Shown: piece by piece, positions 16,880 to 28,020 of the stretch
How the letters are laid out: each line of letters opens with the position of its first letter
How positions within the stretch are numbered: the stretch's first letter is position 1
Source: an uncultured Pelagibacteraceae bacterium
GTDB lineage: Bacteria > Pseudomonadota > Alphaproteobacteria > Pelagibacterales > Pelagibacteraceae
Assembly (NCBI GenBank): GCA_902588595.1
Contig: CACIPT010000005.1
Coordinates: 1 to 55,184, forward strand
Direction of reading: 5' to 3'
Length of the DNA: 55,184 nucleotides
Program-made: the position numbers and the translations under genes
The notes under the pieces: generated by a model
What the model was told of the DNA's origin: nothing
Database searches by the model: none
What the model saw: only the letters and a program-made list of their open reading frames with translations

Positions 16880-18100
16880 ATGACACAAATAAATAAATTA
16901 AGCGATATTGTAGATAATGGCCTATGTATTGGCTGTGGTCTTTGTCAAAGCATTACAGGAAAAGATTCTATTGAAATTACAATGTCTCCAAAAGGCAGAT
17001 TAGAACCTAAAGAATTAAAAAAAATAACTCCTGACACTTTTGGTAAAATATTAAATGTTTGTCCCGGTGTTATTGTGGAAGGCCTTCCAAAAGAACAAGT
17101 CGATACAAAATCAAAACATAATTTGGTTTGGGGTTATTATTTATCTTTATTTTATTCCTGGTCTACTGATAAAAAAATTAGGTTTGAAAGTTCAACGGGA
17201 GGATTGTTAAACGGTTTATCGCTTTATTTATTAGAATCTGAAAAAGTAAAATTTATTTTACATACTGTTACTGATCCAGAAAAACCAATGCGAAGTGTAT
17301 CTAAACTTAGTTACAATAAAGAAGAATTATTAAATTCAAATAGCTGCTCAAGATATGGACCTGCCTCACCTTTAGATAGATTTCATGAAGCTTTAAATTT
17401 AAATGAACCTTTTGCATTTGTTGGCAAGCCTTGCGATATTAGCGCTATAAGACAACTATCTAAATCAGACGAAAGAGTTAATAAGTTATGCAAATATTTG
17501 CTAACCTTAGTTTGCGGAGGCTCGACAGAGTTTACAAAATCAGAAGATTTTATTGAAAGTTTTAAGGTAAAAGAAGAAGAGTTATCTATATTTAGATACA
17601 GAGGATTTGGAAATCCAGGAAAAATGTACATTAAAACAAAAGATGGAAGAGAACATGATCGTGAATATAATTCTTTTTGGGGAGAAGAATCTACCTGGAG
17701 AGTTCACTTCAGATGCAAAATTTGTCCAGATGCAATTGGAGAAAGTTCTGACATAGCTGCATTAGACACGTGGAGAGGAGGGTCTCCTAAAGGCGAAGAT
17801 GAAGGTTTTAACGCAGCAATTATCAGAACAAAAAAAGGTTCAGATTTATTTCACGAAGCTGTAAATGCCGGTTATATAAAAATGGGCGATCAATTAGAAA
17901 TTAAAGATATTGATGATTTTCAACCACACCAAGTTAATAAAAAGAAAGCAGTTTATGCAAGGCATGAAGGAATGAGAAAACAAAATATACTAACAGTCAA
18001 AACAAATGGTTTAAGAATTAAAGAATTATATGATTTAAATTCTAAAGAGTTTAATTTAAAAGAAGAAGAAGGAATTGGTATTAGAGTTAAGAAAATTTAA
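16880..18100 (+). CDS. FrhB/FpoF-like Fe-S flavoprotein (F420 hydrogenase beta-subunit family)
   Basis: The 406-residue protein has an N-terminal cluster motif C16-x2-C19-x2-C22 with C61 in VCPG as likely fourth ligand, an FESSTGGLL segment near 95 typical of FrhB flavin domains, and a later CKICPD motif near 277. Family members pass electrons between a flavin and Fe-S clusters; the group includes F420-dependent enzymes and the plant chlorophyll reductase HCAR. SAR11 is not known to make F420, so another donor such as ferredoxin is likelier. It may supply electrons to an oxygenase or reductase of this cluster (inference). Confidence 0.75.
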   Translation: MTQINKLSDIVDNGLCIGCGLCQSITGKDSIEITMSPKGRLEPKELKKITPDTFGKILNVCPGVIVEGLPKEQVDTKSKHNLVWGYYLSLFYSWSTDKKIRFESSTGGLLNGLSLYLLESEKVKFILHTVTDPEKPMRSVSKLSYNKEELLNSNSCSRYGPASPLDRFHEALNLNEPFAFVGKPCDISAIRQLSKSDERVNKLCKYLLTLVCGGSTEFTKSEDFIESFKVKEEELSIFRYRGFGNPGKMYIKTKDGREHDREYNSFWGEESTWRVHFRCKICPDAIGESSDIAALDTWRGGSPKGEDEGFNAAIIRTKKGSDLFHEAVNAGYIKMGDQLEIKDIDDFQPHQVNKKKAVYARHEGMRKQNILTVKTNGLRIKELYDLNSKEFNLKEEEGIGIRVKKI

Positions 18101-18900
18101 TGAAAAGCCTAGACAGATATCTACAAGACTATAATGAAAATGGCTTTATATCTCCCGTTAAAATAATTTCATTTGAAGAAGCAAAAAAACATAGAGATAC
18201 ATTAGAAAATACTGAAAAAGTTTTAGGTAATATGCATTATCAATCAAAAATACATACAATTTTGAAGTCAGCTTATGAACTTGCTACACACAAAAATATT
18301 TTAAATATCGTAGAAAAAGCAATAGGTCCAAATATTTTACTTCATAATACCACTTACATAATTAAAGAACCCAAAACAGAAGCATTTGTAAGTTGGCATC
18401 AAGATTTAACTTATTGGGGTTTTAGTCATGATGATCAGATTTCAGTCTGGTTGGCATTGTCAAATGCGGACGAGATTAGTGGTGCGATGTATATGATACC
18501 AGGAAGTCATTTAGAAGGAAAAAAAGAACATAAAACGATAGAAGATAAAAATAATGTACTTTTTCAAAACCAATGCGTGCAAGATTTTAATGAAAGTAAA
18601 AAAACTTTATGTTCTCTTAATGCAGGAGAAGCTTCATTTCATCATGGATGGACAATTCATTCATCTATACCAAATAAAAGCAATGATCGAAGAATTGGTT
18701 TTAATATCCAATACGTAGCAACCCACGTAAAACAAATGAAAAATGATACCGATACAGCAATATGTGTAAGAGGTATCGACAAATATAATAATTTTGGTAT
18801 TGATATACCTGCAGTTTCTGATGAATTAACCTTAACAACTGTTGCAAAACAAAAAGAATTGCAAGAAAAGTATAAATCAATTGCTTCATCAAGAAACTAG
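18100..18900 (+). CDS. PhyH-family Fe(II)/2-oxoglutarate dioxygenase
   Basis: The 266-residue protein is a phytanoyl-CoA dioxygenase-like enzyme with H100-x-D102 (WHQD), H187 (TIHSS) and Arg197 or Arg198 for 2-oxoglutarate. The SVWLALSNAD and MYMIPGSH blocks are typical of PhyH/EctD relatives. It is the third 2OG oxygenase of the cluster but from a different subfamily than the 12872/13951 pair. The start overlaps the previous stop by one base. The substrate is unknown; marine relatives act on many small molecules, including ectoine and aminophosphonates. Confidence 0.78.
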   Translation: MKSLDRYLQDYNENGFISPVKIISFEEAKKHRDTLENTEKVLGNMHYQSKIHTILKSAYELATHKNILNIVEKAIGPNILLHNTTYIIKEPKTEAFVSWHQDLTYWGFSHDDQISVWLALSNADEISGAMYMIPGSHLEGKKEHKTIEDKNNVLFQNQCVQDFNESKKTLCSLNAGEASFHHGWTIHSSIPNKSNDRRIGFNIQYVATHVKQMKNDTDTAICVRGIDKYNNFGIDIPAVSDELTLTTVAKQKELQEKYKSIASSRN

Positions 18901-18908
18901 TTAAAAAT

Positions 18909-19682
18909 ATGAATGTTTTAGTAAAAAATTTAGGCAATGGGATAAAAAATGTAAAAATTAACGACCCAAAAAGTTATAATTCTTTATCTCTTGCAACTTT
19001 AAAAGCTCTTTTAAATGCTTTTAAAAAGCTTGATAAAGATAAATTTACTAAAGTGATAATTTTAGAAGGTGTTGGAAAAGGTTTTAGCGCTGGTCACAAC
19101 TTAAAAGAAGTAAGAAATTTAAAGAAAAGATCTAAATATCTTAAATTATTTAATCTTTGCTCAAAGTTAATGATTCAAATAGTTGAAGGAAGAAAACCAG
19201 TAATAGCTAAAGTACATGGAGCAGCATATGCTGCTGGATGTCAATTAGTTGCAAGTTGTGATTTAGCTTACAGTACAAATGATGCAATGTTTGCTACTCC
19301 TGGAGTTAATATTGGACTTTTTTGTAGCACTCCAATGGTTGCAGTAAGTAGAAAAGTAAACAGAAAAAGAATGATGAAAATGCTTTTAACAGGAGAACCT
19401 ATAAAAGCTAACTACGCAAAAGAAATAGGTTTAATTAATGATTATTATTCAAAAGCAAAATTAAATAGCGAAGTTTTAAAAACTGCAAAAACTATTGCAT
19501 CAAAATCAAATTTAACAATTAAAATTGGAAAACAAGCTTTCTACAAACAATTAGAAATGCCCTTAAGAAAAGCTTACGCTTACACAAGTAAAATGATGAC
19601 ATTAAACATGATGGCAATGGATGCTAAAGAAGGAATATCTGCATTTTTAGAAAAAAGAAAACCAAAATGGAAAAACAAATGA
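18909..19682 (+). CDS. Enoyl-CoA hydratase/isomerase-family protein, ECHDC3-like
   Basis: The 257-residue crotonase-fold protein shows FSAGHNLKE near 58 (oxyanion hole 1) and HGAAYAAGCQLVASCDLA near 103 (oxyanion hole 2), then a FATPGVNIGLFC block near 130. This pattern is closest to the ECHDC3 group, whose reaction is not well defined. It does not obviously have both catalytic glutamates of a standard hydratase. It ends the catabolic run. If the DddP-like enzyme makes acrylate, hydration of acryloyl-CoA would be one use, but that is speculative. Confidence 0.75.
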   Translation: MNVLVKNLGNGIKNVKINDPKSYNSLSLATLKALLNAFKKLDKDKFTKVIILEGVGKGFSAGHNLKEVRNLKKRSKYLKLFNLCSKLMIQIVEGRKPVIAKVHGAAYAAGCQLVASCDLAYSTNDAMFATPGVNIGLFCSTPMVAVSRKVNRKRMMKMLLTGEPIKANYAKEIGLINDYYSKAKLNSEVLKTAKTIASKSNLTIKIGKQAFYKQLEMPLRKAYAYTSKMMTLNMMAMDAKEGISAFLEKRKPKWKNK

Positions 19683-20146
19683 GTGATGATCAAATAAAAG
19701 ATATTCTTAAAAATTCAAAAACAATTGCAATGGTTGGTGTAAGTTCAGAAAAAAAGGGCGAAGACCCAAAGAATTTGAAAAGAAAACCTGCCAATGTAGT
19801 TATGAAATATATGCAAGATTTTGGCTACAGAGTAATACCAGTTAATCCATTTGCTGAAGGAGAGATAATAAATGGAGAAAAAGTTATTGGAAGCTTAGAA
19901 AAAATTTCTGAATCAATTGATATTGTTGATATATTTCGACCTTCGAAAGAAACCCCTGGCATTGCAAATGAAGCAGTTAAAATTGGAAGTAAAGTACTAT
20001 GGTTACAATATGGAATTCAAAACGAAGAAGCTGAAAAAATTGCTGAAAATTCTAACATTCAGTATGTTTCAAACAAATGTATAAAACAGGAGTATCAGAG
20101 ATTATTTCAAAAGGCCAATCCAGTATTTCCAGTACTAAAAAATTAG
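19679..20146 (+). CDS. CoA-binding (YccU-like) protein
   Basis: The protein is about 155 residues with a Rossmann CoA-binding domain: TIAMVGVSSEKKG near 14, GYRVIPVNP near 53 and VDIFRPS near 85. I choose ATG 19679, a classic ATGA overlap with the crotonase stop, over the ATG four codons earlier. Family members resemble the CoA-binding domain of succinyl-CoA synthetase, and their role is poorly defined. It could be part of the upstream cluster by translational coupling. Confidence 0.8.
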   Translation: MSDDQIKDILKNSKTIAMVGVSSEKKGEDPKNLKRKPANVVMKYMQDFGYRVIPVNPFAEGEIINGEKVIGSLEKISESIDIVDIFRPSKETPGIANEAVKIGSKVLWLQYGIQNEEAEKIAENSNIQYVSNKCIKQEYQRLFQKANPVFPVLKN

Positions 20147-20706
20147 TGAAAAAAATTATATTTTTCATATTTTACAGCTCAGTACTTTTTTCATATTCTA
20201 ATGTTATGGCAAATGAAGAAGCTAAATACGATGTAGTAAAATTAAACGAAACTTATGAAATAAGAAAATATTCTGATCGTTTGGCTATTCAGGCTCTTAA
20301 TACAAATGAAAATAATAGCTTTCGAAAATTGTTTAATTACATATCAGGAGATAATGAAACAAATGAAGAAATTAAAATGACAGTACCCGTTACTCAAATG
20401 AAAAAAAAAGGAAACATGACTATGCAATTTTATCTACCATCAAAATTTAATAAAGATAATGTTCCAAATCCATCAAGTACTGATGTTAAAATAGTTAACA
20501 TTGAAAGGGGTTACTATGCAGTAATTAGGTATTCAGGAAGAGCATCTGATAAGAATTTCATTAAACATAAAGAGATTCTAGAAAACGAATTAACAAAAGA
20601 TAATATTTCAATTGTAGGTCCTGCAATAAAAGCAACTTATAATGGACCTTTTACATTACCTATGCTTAGAAGAAATGAAGCAATGTTTGAAGTAAATTTG
20701 GAATAA
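20146..20706 (+). CDS. SOUL-family heme-binding protein, exported
   Basis: Starting at GTG 20146 (sharing a base with the previous TAG) gives 186 residues with a clean signal peptide: VKKIIFFIF..., cleavage near NVMA-NEE at residue 23. The mature part is a SOUL domain: KYDVVKLNETYEIRKY near the start, a MTVPVT stretch near 82 and GYYAVIRYSG near 125. SOUL proteins bind heme or tetrapyrroles. A longer frame from ATG 20077 is possible, but it would bury the signal peptide and overlap the upstream gene by 70 nt. Confidence 0.8.
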   Translation: MKKIIFFIFYSSVLFSYSNVMANEEAKYDVVKLNETYEIRKYSDRLAIQALNTNENNSFRKLFNYISGDNETNEEIKMTVPVTQMKKKGNMTMQFYLPSKFNKDNVPNPSSTDVKIVNIERGYYAVIRYSGRASDKNFIKHKEILENELTKDNISIVGPAIKATYNGPFTLPMLRRNEAMFEVNLE

Positions 20707-20707
20707 A

Positions 20708-21283
20708 ATGTTAGCAAAATACAAGGCTATATTTTTATTATTATTATTACAAACATCAGCATTTGCCCAAGATTTGAGAAAAGCATATTTTGCAGGTGGA
20801 TGTTTTTGGTGCATGGAAGAGTCTTTTGAAAAAAAAGAAGGTGTTCTAGAAGTAATTTCAGGTTATTCAGGCGGAACAACAAAAAATCCTACATACGAAG
20901 AAGTTACATATGGAAATACTGGTCACTTTGAAACAATAGAAATTATTTTTGATAAAAATAAAACCAATTTTAACGATTTGCTTGATCATTTTTGGAAAAA
21001 TATTGATCCTTTTGATGAATATGGTCAATTTTGTGATAAAGGATATAGTTATAGATCAGTGGCTTTCTATCAAGATGACAAGCAAAAAAATTTAATAGTA
21101 AATAGTATTATTAAATTAGAAAAAAAATTTAATAAAAAAATTGTTACTTATGTAAGAAAATTTGATAAATTCTACAAAGCTGAAGAGAAACATCAAAACT
21201 ATTATGAAGTAAAATTTTTAAATTATTTAAGATATAAAAAAGCATGTGGAAGAGAAAAAAAATTAAATAAAATCTGGAATTAA
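20708..21283 (+). CDS. msrA: Peptide methionine sulfoxide reductase MsrA, periplasmic form
   Basis: The 191-residue protein has the MsrA active site GCFWC (31-35, catalytic C32), the GYSGG loop near 54, a GHFETIEI segment and a QFCDKGYSYRS segment. MsrA reduces methionine-S-sulfoxide. A hydrophobic leader (residues 1-20, LLLLQTSAFA) indicates export, so it probably repairs periplasmic proteins. It starts one base after the SOUL stop. A late Cys near 182 (ACGRE) may be the resolving residue. Confidence 0.88.
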   Translation: MLAKYKAIFLLLLLQTSAFAQDLRKAYFAGGCFWCMEESFEKKEGVLEVISGYSGGTTKNPTYEEVTYGNTGHFETIEIIFDKNKTNFNDLLDHFWKNIDPFDEYGQFCDKGYSYRSVAFYQDDKQKNLIVNSIIKLEKKFNKKIVTYVRKFDKFYKAEEKHQNYYEVKFLNYLRYKKACGREKKLNKIWN

Positions 21284-21703
21284 ATGAATATAGTAAACTT
21301 TACTCCATTATCAGCATTATTAGGCGGTCTTTTAATTGGATTATCAGTTGCATTATTTTTTATTCTAAATGGTCGCATGATTGGAATAAGTGGAATAGCT
21401 AGTAATTTTTTAGTTTCAAAAGATAATCGATTAGAGAATTTTTTATTTCTAATTGGATTAATATTGGGACCTTTAATTTACAGTTTCACTACAAGTAAAG
21501 AAATTAATATATCAATTTCAAACTCATTATCTTTATTAGTTATAGCAGGAATTTTAGTTGGTTTTGGAACAAGATTGAGCAATGGTTGTACTAGTGGTCA
21601 CGGAATTAGTGGAATAAGTCGATTTTCTTTAAGATCAATTATAGCAACAATAACTTTCATGATAGTTGGTATAATAACTGTCTTGATTACAGGAATTTTA
21701 TGA
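21284..21703 (+). CDS. YeeE/YedE-family membrane protein, half 1
   Basis: The 139-residue protein has four hydrophobic segments and the family signature NGCTSGHGISG near residue 105, whose Cys is implicated in sulfur-compound transport in YeeE/TsuA. It is a half-size unit and is followed, overlapping by 4 nt, by the second half. Together they match the two-gene form (PmpA/PmpB-like) of this family. Transport of thiosulfate or a related sulfur species is the family-level expectation, but no substrate can be assigned. Confidence 0.8.
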   Translation: MNIVNFTPLSALLGGLLIGLSVALFFILNGRMIGISGIASNFLVSKDNRLENFLFLIGLILGPLIYSFTTSKEINISISNSLSLLVIAGILVGFGTRLSNGCTSGHGISGISRFSLRSIIATITFMIVGIITVLITGIL

Positions 21704-22104
21704 ACAAAATAGTATCGCTACTTTGTGGAATAGTTTTTGGTATTGGTCTTGTTATTTCTGAAATGATAAACCCTGAAAAAGTTTTGGGTTTTTTAAATAT
21801 TTTTAAAGACTGGGATCCTTCTCTTGCTTTTGTAATGATAGGTGCACTTATTGTTTCTACTCCTGCGTTTCATTTATTTAAAAATAAAAAAAAACCATTG
21901 TTTTCATCAAATTTTTTAATTTCATCCAACAAAGAAATAGATAAAAAACTAATAATAGGATCTGTTTTGTTTGGAGGCGGATGGGGTTTAATTGGTTTAT
22001 GTCCAGGCCCAGCTATTACTTCTTTAGCTTTATTAAATATGAGTTCTGCTTTTTTTGTAACATCAATGTTTGCTGGCTTTTATATAGCTTCAAAAGTTAA
22101 TTAA
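21700..22104 (+). CDS. YeeE/YedE-family membrane protein, half 2
   Basis: The 134-residue partner of the preceding gene has about four membrane segments and a conserved GWGLIGLCPGPAI block near 105-117 carrying the second family cysteine. It overlaps half 1 by 4 nt (ATGA), so equal expression of the two halves is likely. They probably form one pore in the inner membrane. Alternative names in databases are DUF6691 or sulfur transport family protein. Confidence 0.8.
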   Translation: MNKIVSLLCGIVFGIGLVISEMINPEKVLGFLNIFKDWDPSLAFVMIGALIVSTPAFHLFKNKKKPLFSSNFLISSNKEIDKKLIIGSVLFGGGWGLIGLCPGPAITSLALLNMSSAFFVTSMFAGFYIASKVN

Positions 22105-22674
22105 ATGAAAAAGATTTTTTTAGTTTATGGTCACTATAATGAAAAATCATTCAATGCAGCAATAAAAGATACTTTTATTAAAGCAGCAAAAGAAAATGGT
22201 AATGAAGTTGATTATGTTGATTTGTATAAAGAAAAATTTAATCCAGTGTATGCAGGTGAAGAGCCAGATGAAGTTGTAATTGATCATCAAAAAAGAATAG
22301 AAAAATCAGACATAATTGTTTTAATTGCACCTATATGGAATTTTAGAATGCCAGCGATCTTAGAAGGTTGGATTGATAAAGTTTTAGCCCCACCCTGGGC
22401 ATTTAAATTTAAAAAATTATTTGGTAATTATGGTTATCCATTAGGAAATTTAAAAGGAAAAAAAGCAATTGTTTTTTGTACATATGGATCTCCACAATTT
22501 GCAATCAGGACTTTTTTTTTAAATATGCCAACTAAAAGATTACGAAGAGGTGTATTTAATATATGTGGAATAACAGATGTTATTTATAAAAGATATTTTG
22601 CAGTCCCATTTGTAAGCGATGAAAAAAGAAAAAAATTTTTAGAAGATGTAAAAGAAACAGCTTTAAATTTATGA
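22105..22674 (+). CDS. Flavodoxin-fold NAD(P)H oxidoreductase (MdaB/KefF-like)
   Basis: The 189-residue protein begins with a FLVYGHYNEKSFNAA phosphate-binding loop and has APIWNFRMPAILEGWIDKV near 75-93, the flavin-proximal motif of NAD(P)H quinone reductases such as MdaB, KefF and NQO1. It starts immediately after the YeeE stop. A cytoplasmic FMN- or FAD-dependent two-electron quinone reductase, protecting against redox stress, is the likely role. Confidence 0.8.
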   Translation: MKKIFLVYGHYNEKSFNAAIKDTFIKAAKENGNEVDYVDLYKEKFNPVYAGEEPDEVVIDHQKRIEKSDIIVLIAPIWNFRMPAILEGWIDKVLAPPWAFKFKKLFGNYGYPLGNLKGKKAIVFCTYGSPQFAIRTFFLNMPTKRLRRGVFNICGITDVIYKRYFAVPFVSDEKRKKFLEDVKETALNL

Positions 22675-23317
22675 AAAAACTTATAGCAATATTTATTTTT
22701 TTTGTGATTAATTTAAATTTTTCTGCCAAGGCATTAGATTTACCAAAATATTATAAATTTCCTGAAAATTATTTAAAAGGTAAATTTTACGATTCTACTA
22801 AAGATTTTTTTATAGTAGCAACTGATAATCTCAATGATTCAAGATTTAAAAACGCAGTGATAATTATGCTTGACCACGATGAAAAAGGAGCATTGGGCAT
22901 TGTAATTAACAAACCGATAGGAATTTTTACTCTTGGTTCGTTATTAAAAAACTTAAATGATCAAAATATTGAAGAAAAAAAAATATACAATGTGAAATTA
23001 CCAATATATTGGGGAGGTCCACTAGATAACAATAAGATTTTTATAATTCATTCTAAAGATTATAAAAATAACAATACTAAAAATTACAAAAATGTCTCAA
23101 TTACCAGTGATTACAAAACGTTATTAGATATAGCTCAAAAAAAAGGACCAAAGAATAGTCTGGTGATAGTTGGTTTATCTGCATGGACGTTAGGTCAGCT
23201 AGATGGCGAGATTGATAAAGGACATTGGAATTTATCAGAAGTTAGTGAGGAAATTTTATTTGAAAAAAATAATGAAATTAAACATCAAATGGCTACAAAA
23301 AATAGTTTTGTTCGTTT

Positions 23318-23321
<4 letters not shown>
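22671..23321 (+). CDS. YqgE/AlgH-family protein with an N-terminal export signal
   Basis: The 216-residue protein has a hydrophobic leader (KKLIAIFIFFVINLNFSAKA, residues 2-21) in front of a DUF179 domain: FIVATDNLNDSRFKNAVI near 47, GALGIVINKP near 73 and YWGGPL near 108. Ordinary AlgH/YqgE proteins are cytoplasmic and lack such a leader, so this version probably acts in the periplasm. The role of the family is not settled. It overlaps the previous gene by 4 nt. Confidence 0.78.
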
Positions 23322-26293
<2,972 letters not shown>

Positions 26294-26294
<1 letters not shown>

Positions 26295-27043
26295 TGAAAA
26301 TACTAGTCGCAGTTAAAAGAGTTATTGATTACAACGTACAAGTAAGGGTTAAAGAAGATGGCACTGGTGTTGTTACAGACAATGTTAAGATGTCAACTAA
26401 TCCTCCTGATGATAATGCAATTGAAGAAGCTGTCAAAATAAAAGAGTCAGGTAAAGCTAAAGAAGTTGTTGCGGTTACAGTTGGAGAAGATAAAGCACAA
26501 GAAACAGTTAGGAAGGCTTTAGCTGTAGGCGCTGATAAAGGAATTCATGTTAAGGTAGACGGCATAATTGAACCATTGGCAGTTTCAAAAATTTTACAAA
26601 AAATTGTTGAAAAAGAAAAACCAGATTTAGTTTTTATGGGGAAACAGGCAATCGACGACGATTGTAACCAAACTGGTCAAATGTTAGCAGCTTTACTTAA
26701 CTGGCCACAAGCAACATTTGCATCAAAAATTGAAGTTAAAGATAAATCTTTAGAAGTAACTAGAGAAGTTGATGAAGGTTTGGAAACGATCGAGACAGGT
26801 ATACCTTCAATAGTAACTTGTGATTTAAGATTAAATGAACCAAGGTATGCATCATTGCCAAATATAATGAAAGCTAAAAAAAAACCTCTAGAGCAAATTA
26901 ATGCTTCAGATCTAGGAGTTGATACAAAACCAAGAATAGAACAAATTAAAGTTGAAGAACCACCAAAGAGAAAAGCTGGAATTAAAGTATCGAGTGTAGC
27001 TGAGTTAGTTGAAAAATTAAAAAATGAGGCAAAAGTAATATAA
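26294..27043 (+). CDS. etfB: Electron transfer flavoprotein, beta subunit
   Basis: The 249-residue protein matches EtfB throughout: [19 protein letters not shown] at the start, the AMP-binding region [15 protein letters not shown] near 116-130, and the recognition-loop region [19 protein letters not shown] near 177-195 that contacts dehydrogenases. The start shares a base with the dehydrogenase stop. With EtfA it forms the soluble heterodimer that takes electrons from the upstream dehydrogenase. Confidence 0.95.
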
Positions 27044-27996
27044 TGTCAGCACTATTAATAGCAGAACATAACAATAAAGAAGTTAAACCATTTACTTATA
27101 ATGCTATTACTGCAGCATCACAAATTGATCAAGATTTGCATGTTTTAGTAATTGGTCATTCTTGCGATGGAGTAGCCAAATCTATCTCTGAGATTCCTAA
27201 TGTTAAAAAAGTAATTCAAGTTGATGATAAGATATATGAAAATTATTTACCTGAAAATTTTACTTCTGCTGTAATAAAAAATTCAGAAAATTATTCACAA
27301 ATTGTTTGCTCAGCAAATACATTTGGAAAAAATTTAATGCCAAGAATTGCAGCTTTATTAGACACTTCACAAGTAAGCGATATTATTAAAGTAATTTCAG
27401 CTGACACTTTTTTAAGACCAATTTATGCAGGAAATGCTTTTGCAACGGTAAAAAGTACTGATGCAAAAAAATGTATAACTATTAGACCAACTTCTTTTGA
27501 TCCAGCTCCAACAAGTGGAGGTTCGGCAGAAATTGCAAAAGGTGAAAAAGGAGAAGCTTCAACACTAACCAAATTTATAAAAAGAGAAGAAGTTAAATCT
27601 GATAGACCTGAGCTTGGAACTGCTAGAGTTGTAATCTCTGGTGGCAGGGGAATGGGAAGTGGAGATAATTTTAAATTAATTACAGCAATCGCTGATAAAC
27701 TTAATGCAGCAATTGGGGCATCCAGAGCTGCCGTTGATGCGGGATATATTACAAATGATCACCAAGTAGGGCAAACAGGAAAAGTTGTTGTACCAGATTT
27801 ATATATTGCTGTTGGAATTTCCGGGGCCATTCAACATTTGGCAGGAATGAAAGAGAGTAAAATCATTGTTGCAATTAATAAAGATGGAGAAGCGCCTATC
27901 TTTAGCGTGGCCGATTATGGATTAGAAGCAGATTTGTTTGAAGCACTTCCTCAATTCTTAGATGAATTAAATAAATTAAACACTATACAAAAATAA
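27043..27996 (+). CDS. etfA: Electron transfer flavoprotein, alpha subunit
   Basis: The 317-residue protein shows the FAD-binding C-terminal domain of EtfA: VVISGGRGMGSGDNFKLI near 197, GASRAAVDAGY near 227, QVGQTGKVVVPDLYIAVGISG near 242 and GAIQHLAGMK near 262. It shares one base with the etfB stop. It holds the redox FAD of ETF and delivers electrons to ETF-QO, whose gene follows after 24 nt. Confidence 0.95.
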   Translation: MSALLIAEHNNKEVKPFTYNAITAASQIDQDLHVLVIGHSCDGVAKSISEIPNVKKVIQVDDKIYENYLPENFTSAVIKNSENYSQIVCSANTFGKNLMPRIAALLDTSQVSDIIKVISADTFLRPIYAGNAFATVKSTDAKKCITIRPTSFDPAPTSGGSAEIAKGEKGEASTLTKFIKREEVKSDRPELGTARVVISGGRGMGSGDNFKLITAIADKLNAAIGASRAAVDAGYITNDHQVGQTGKVVVPDLYIAVGISGAIQHLAGMKESKIIVAINKDGEAPIFSVADYGLEADLFEALPQFLDELNKLNTIQK

Positions 27997-28020
27997 CAAA
28001 TACTGTAGAAATTTAAAATT

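Noticed and set aside
20077-20145. Longer N-terminus for the SOUL protein from ATG 20077
   Set aside because: It would overlap the CoA-binding gene by 70 nt and place 23 residues before a good signal peptide. GTG 20146 gives a normal exported SOUL protein.
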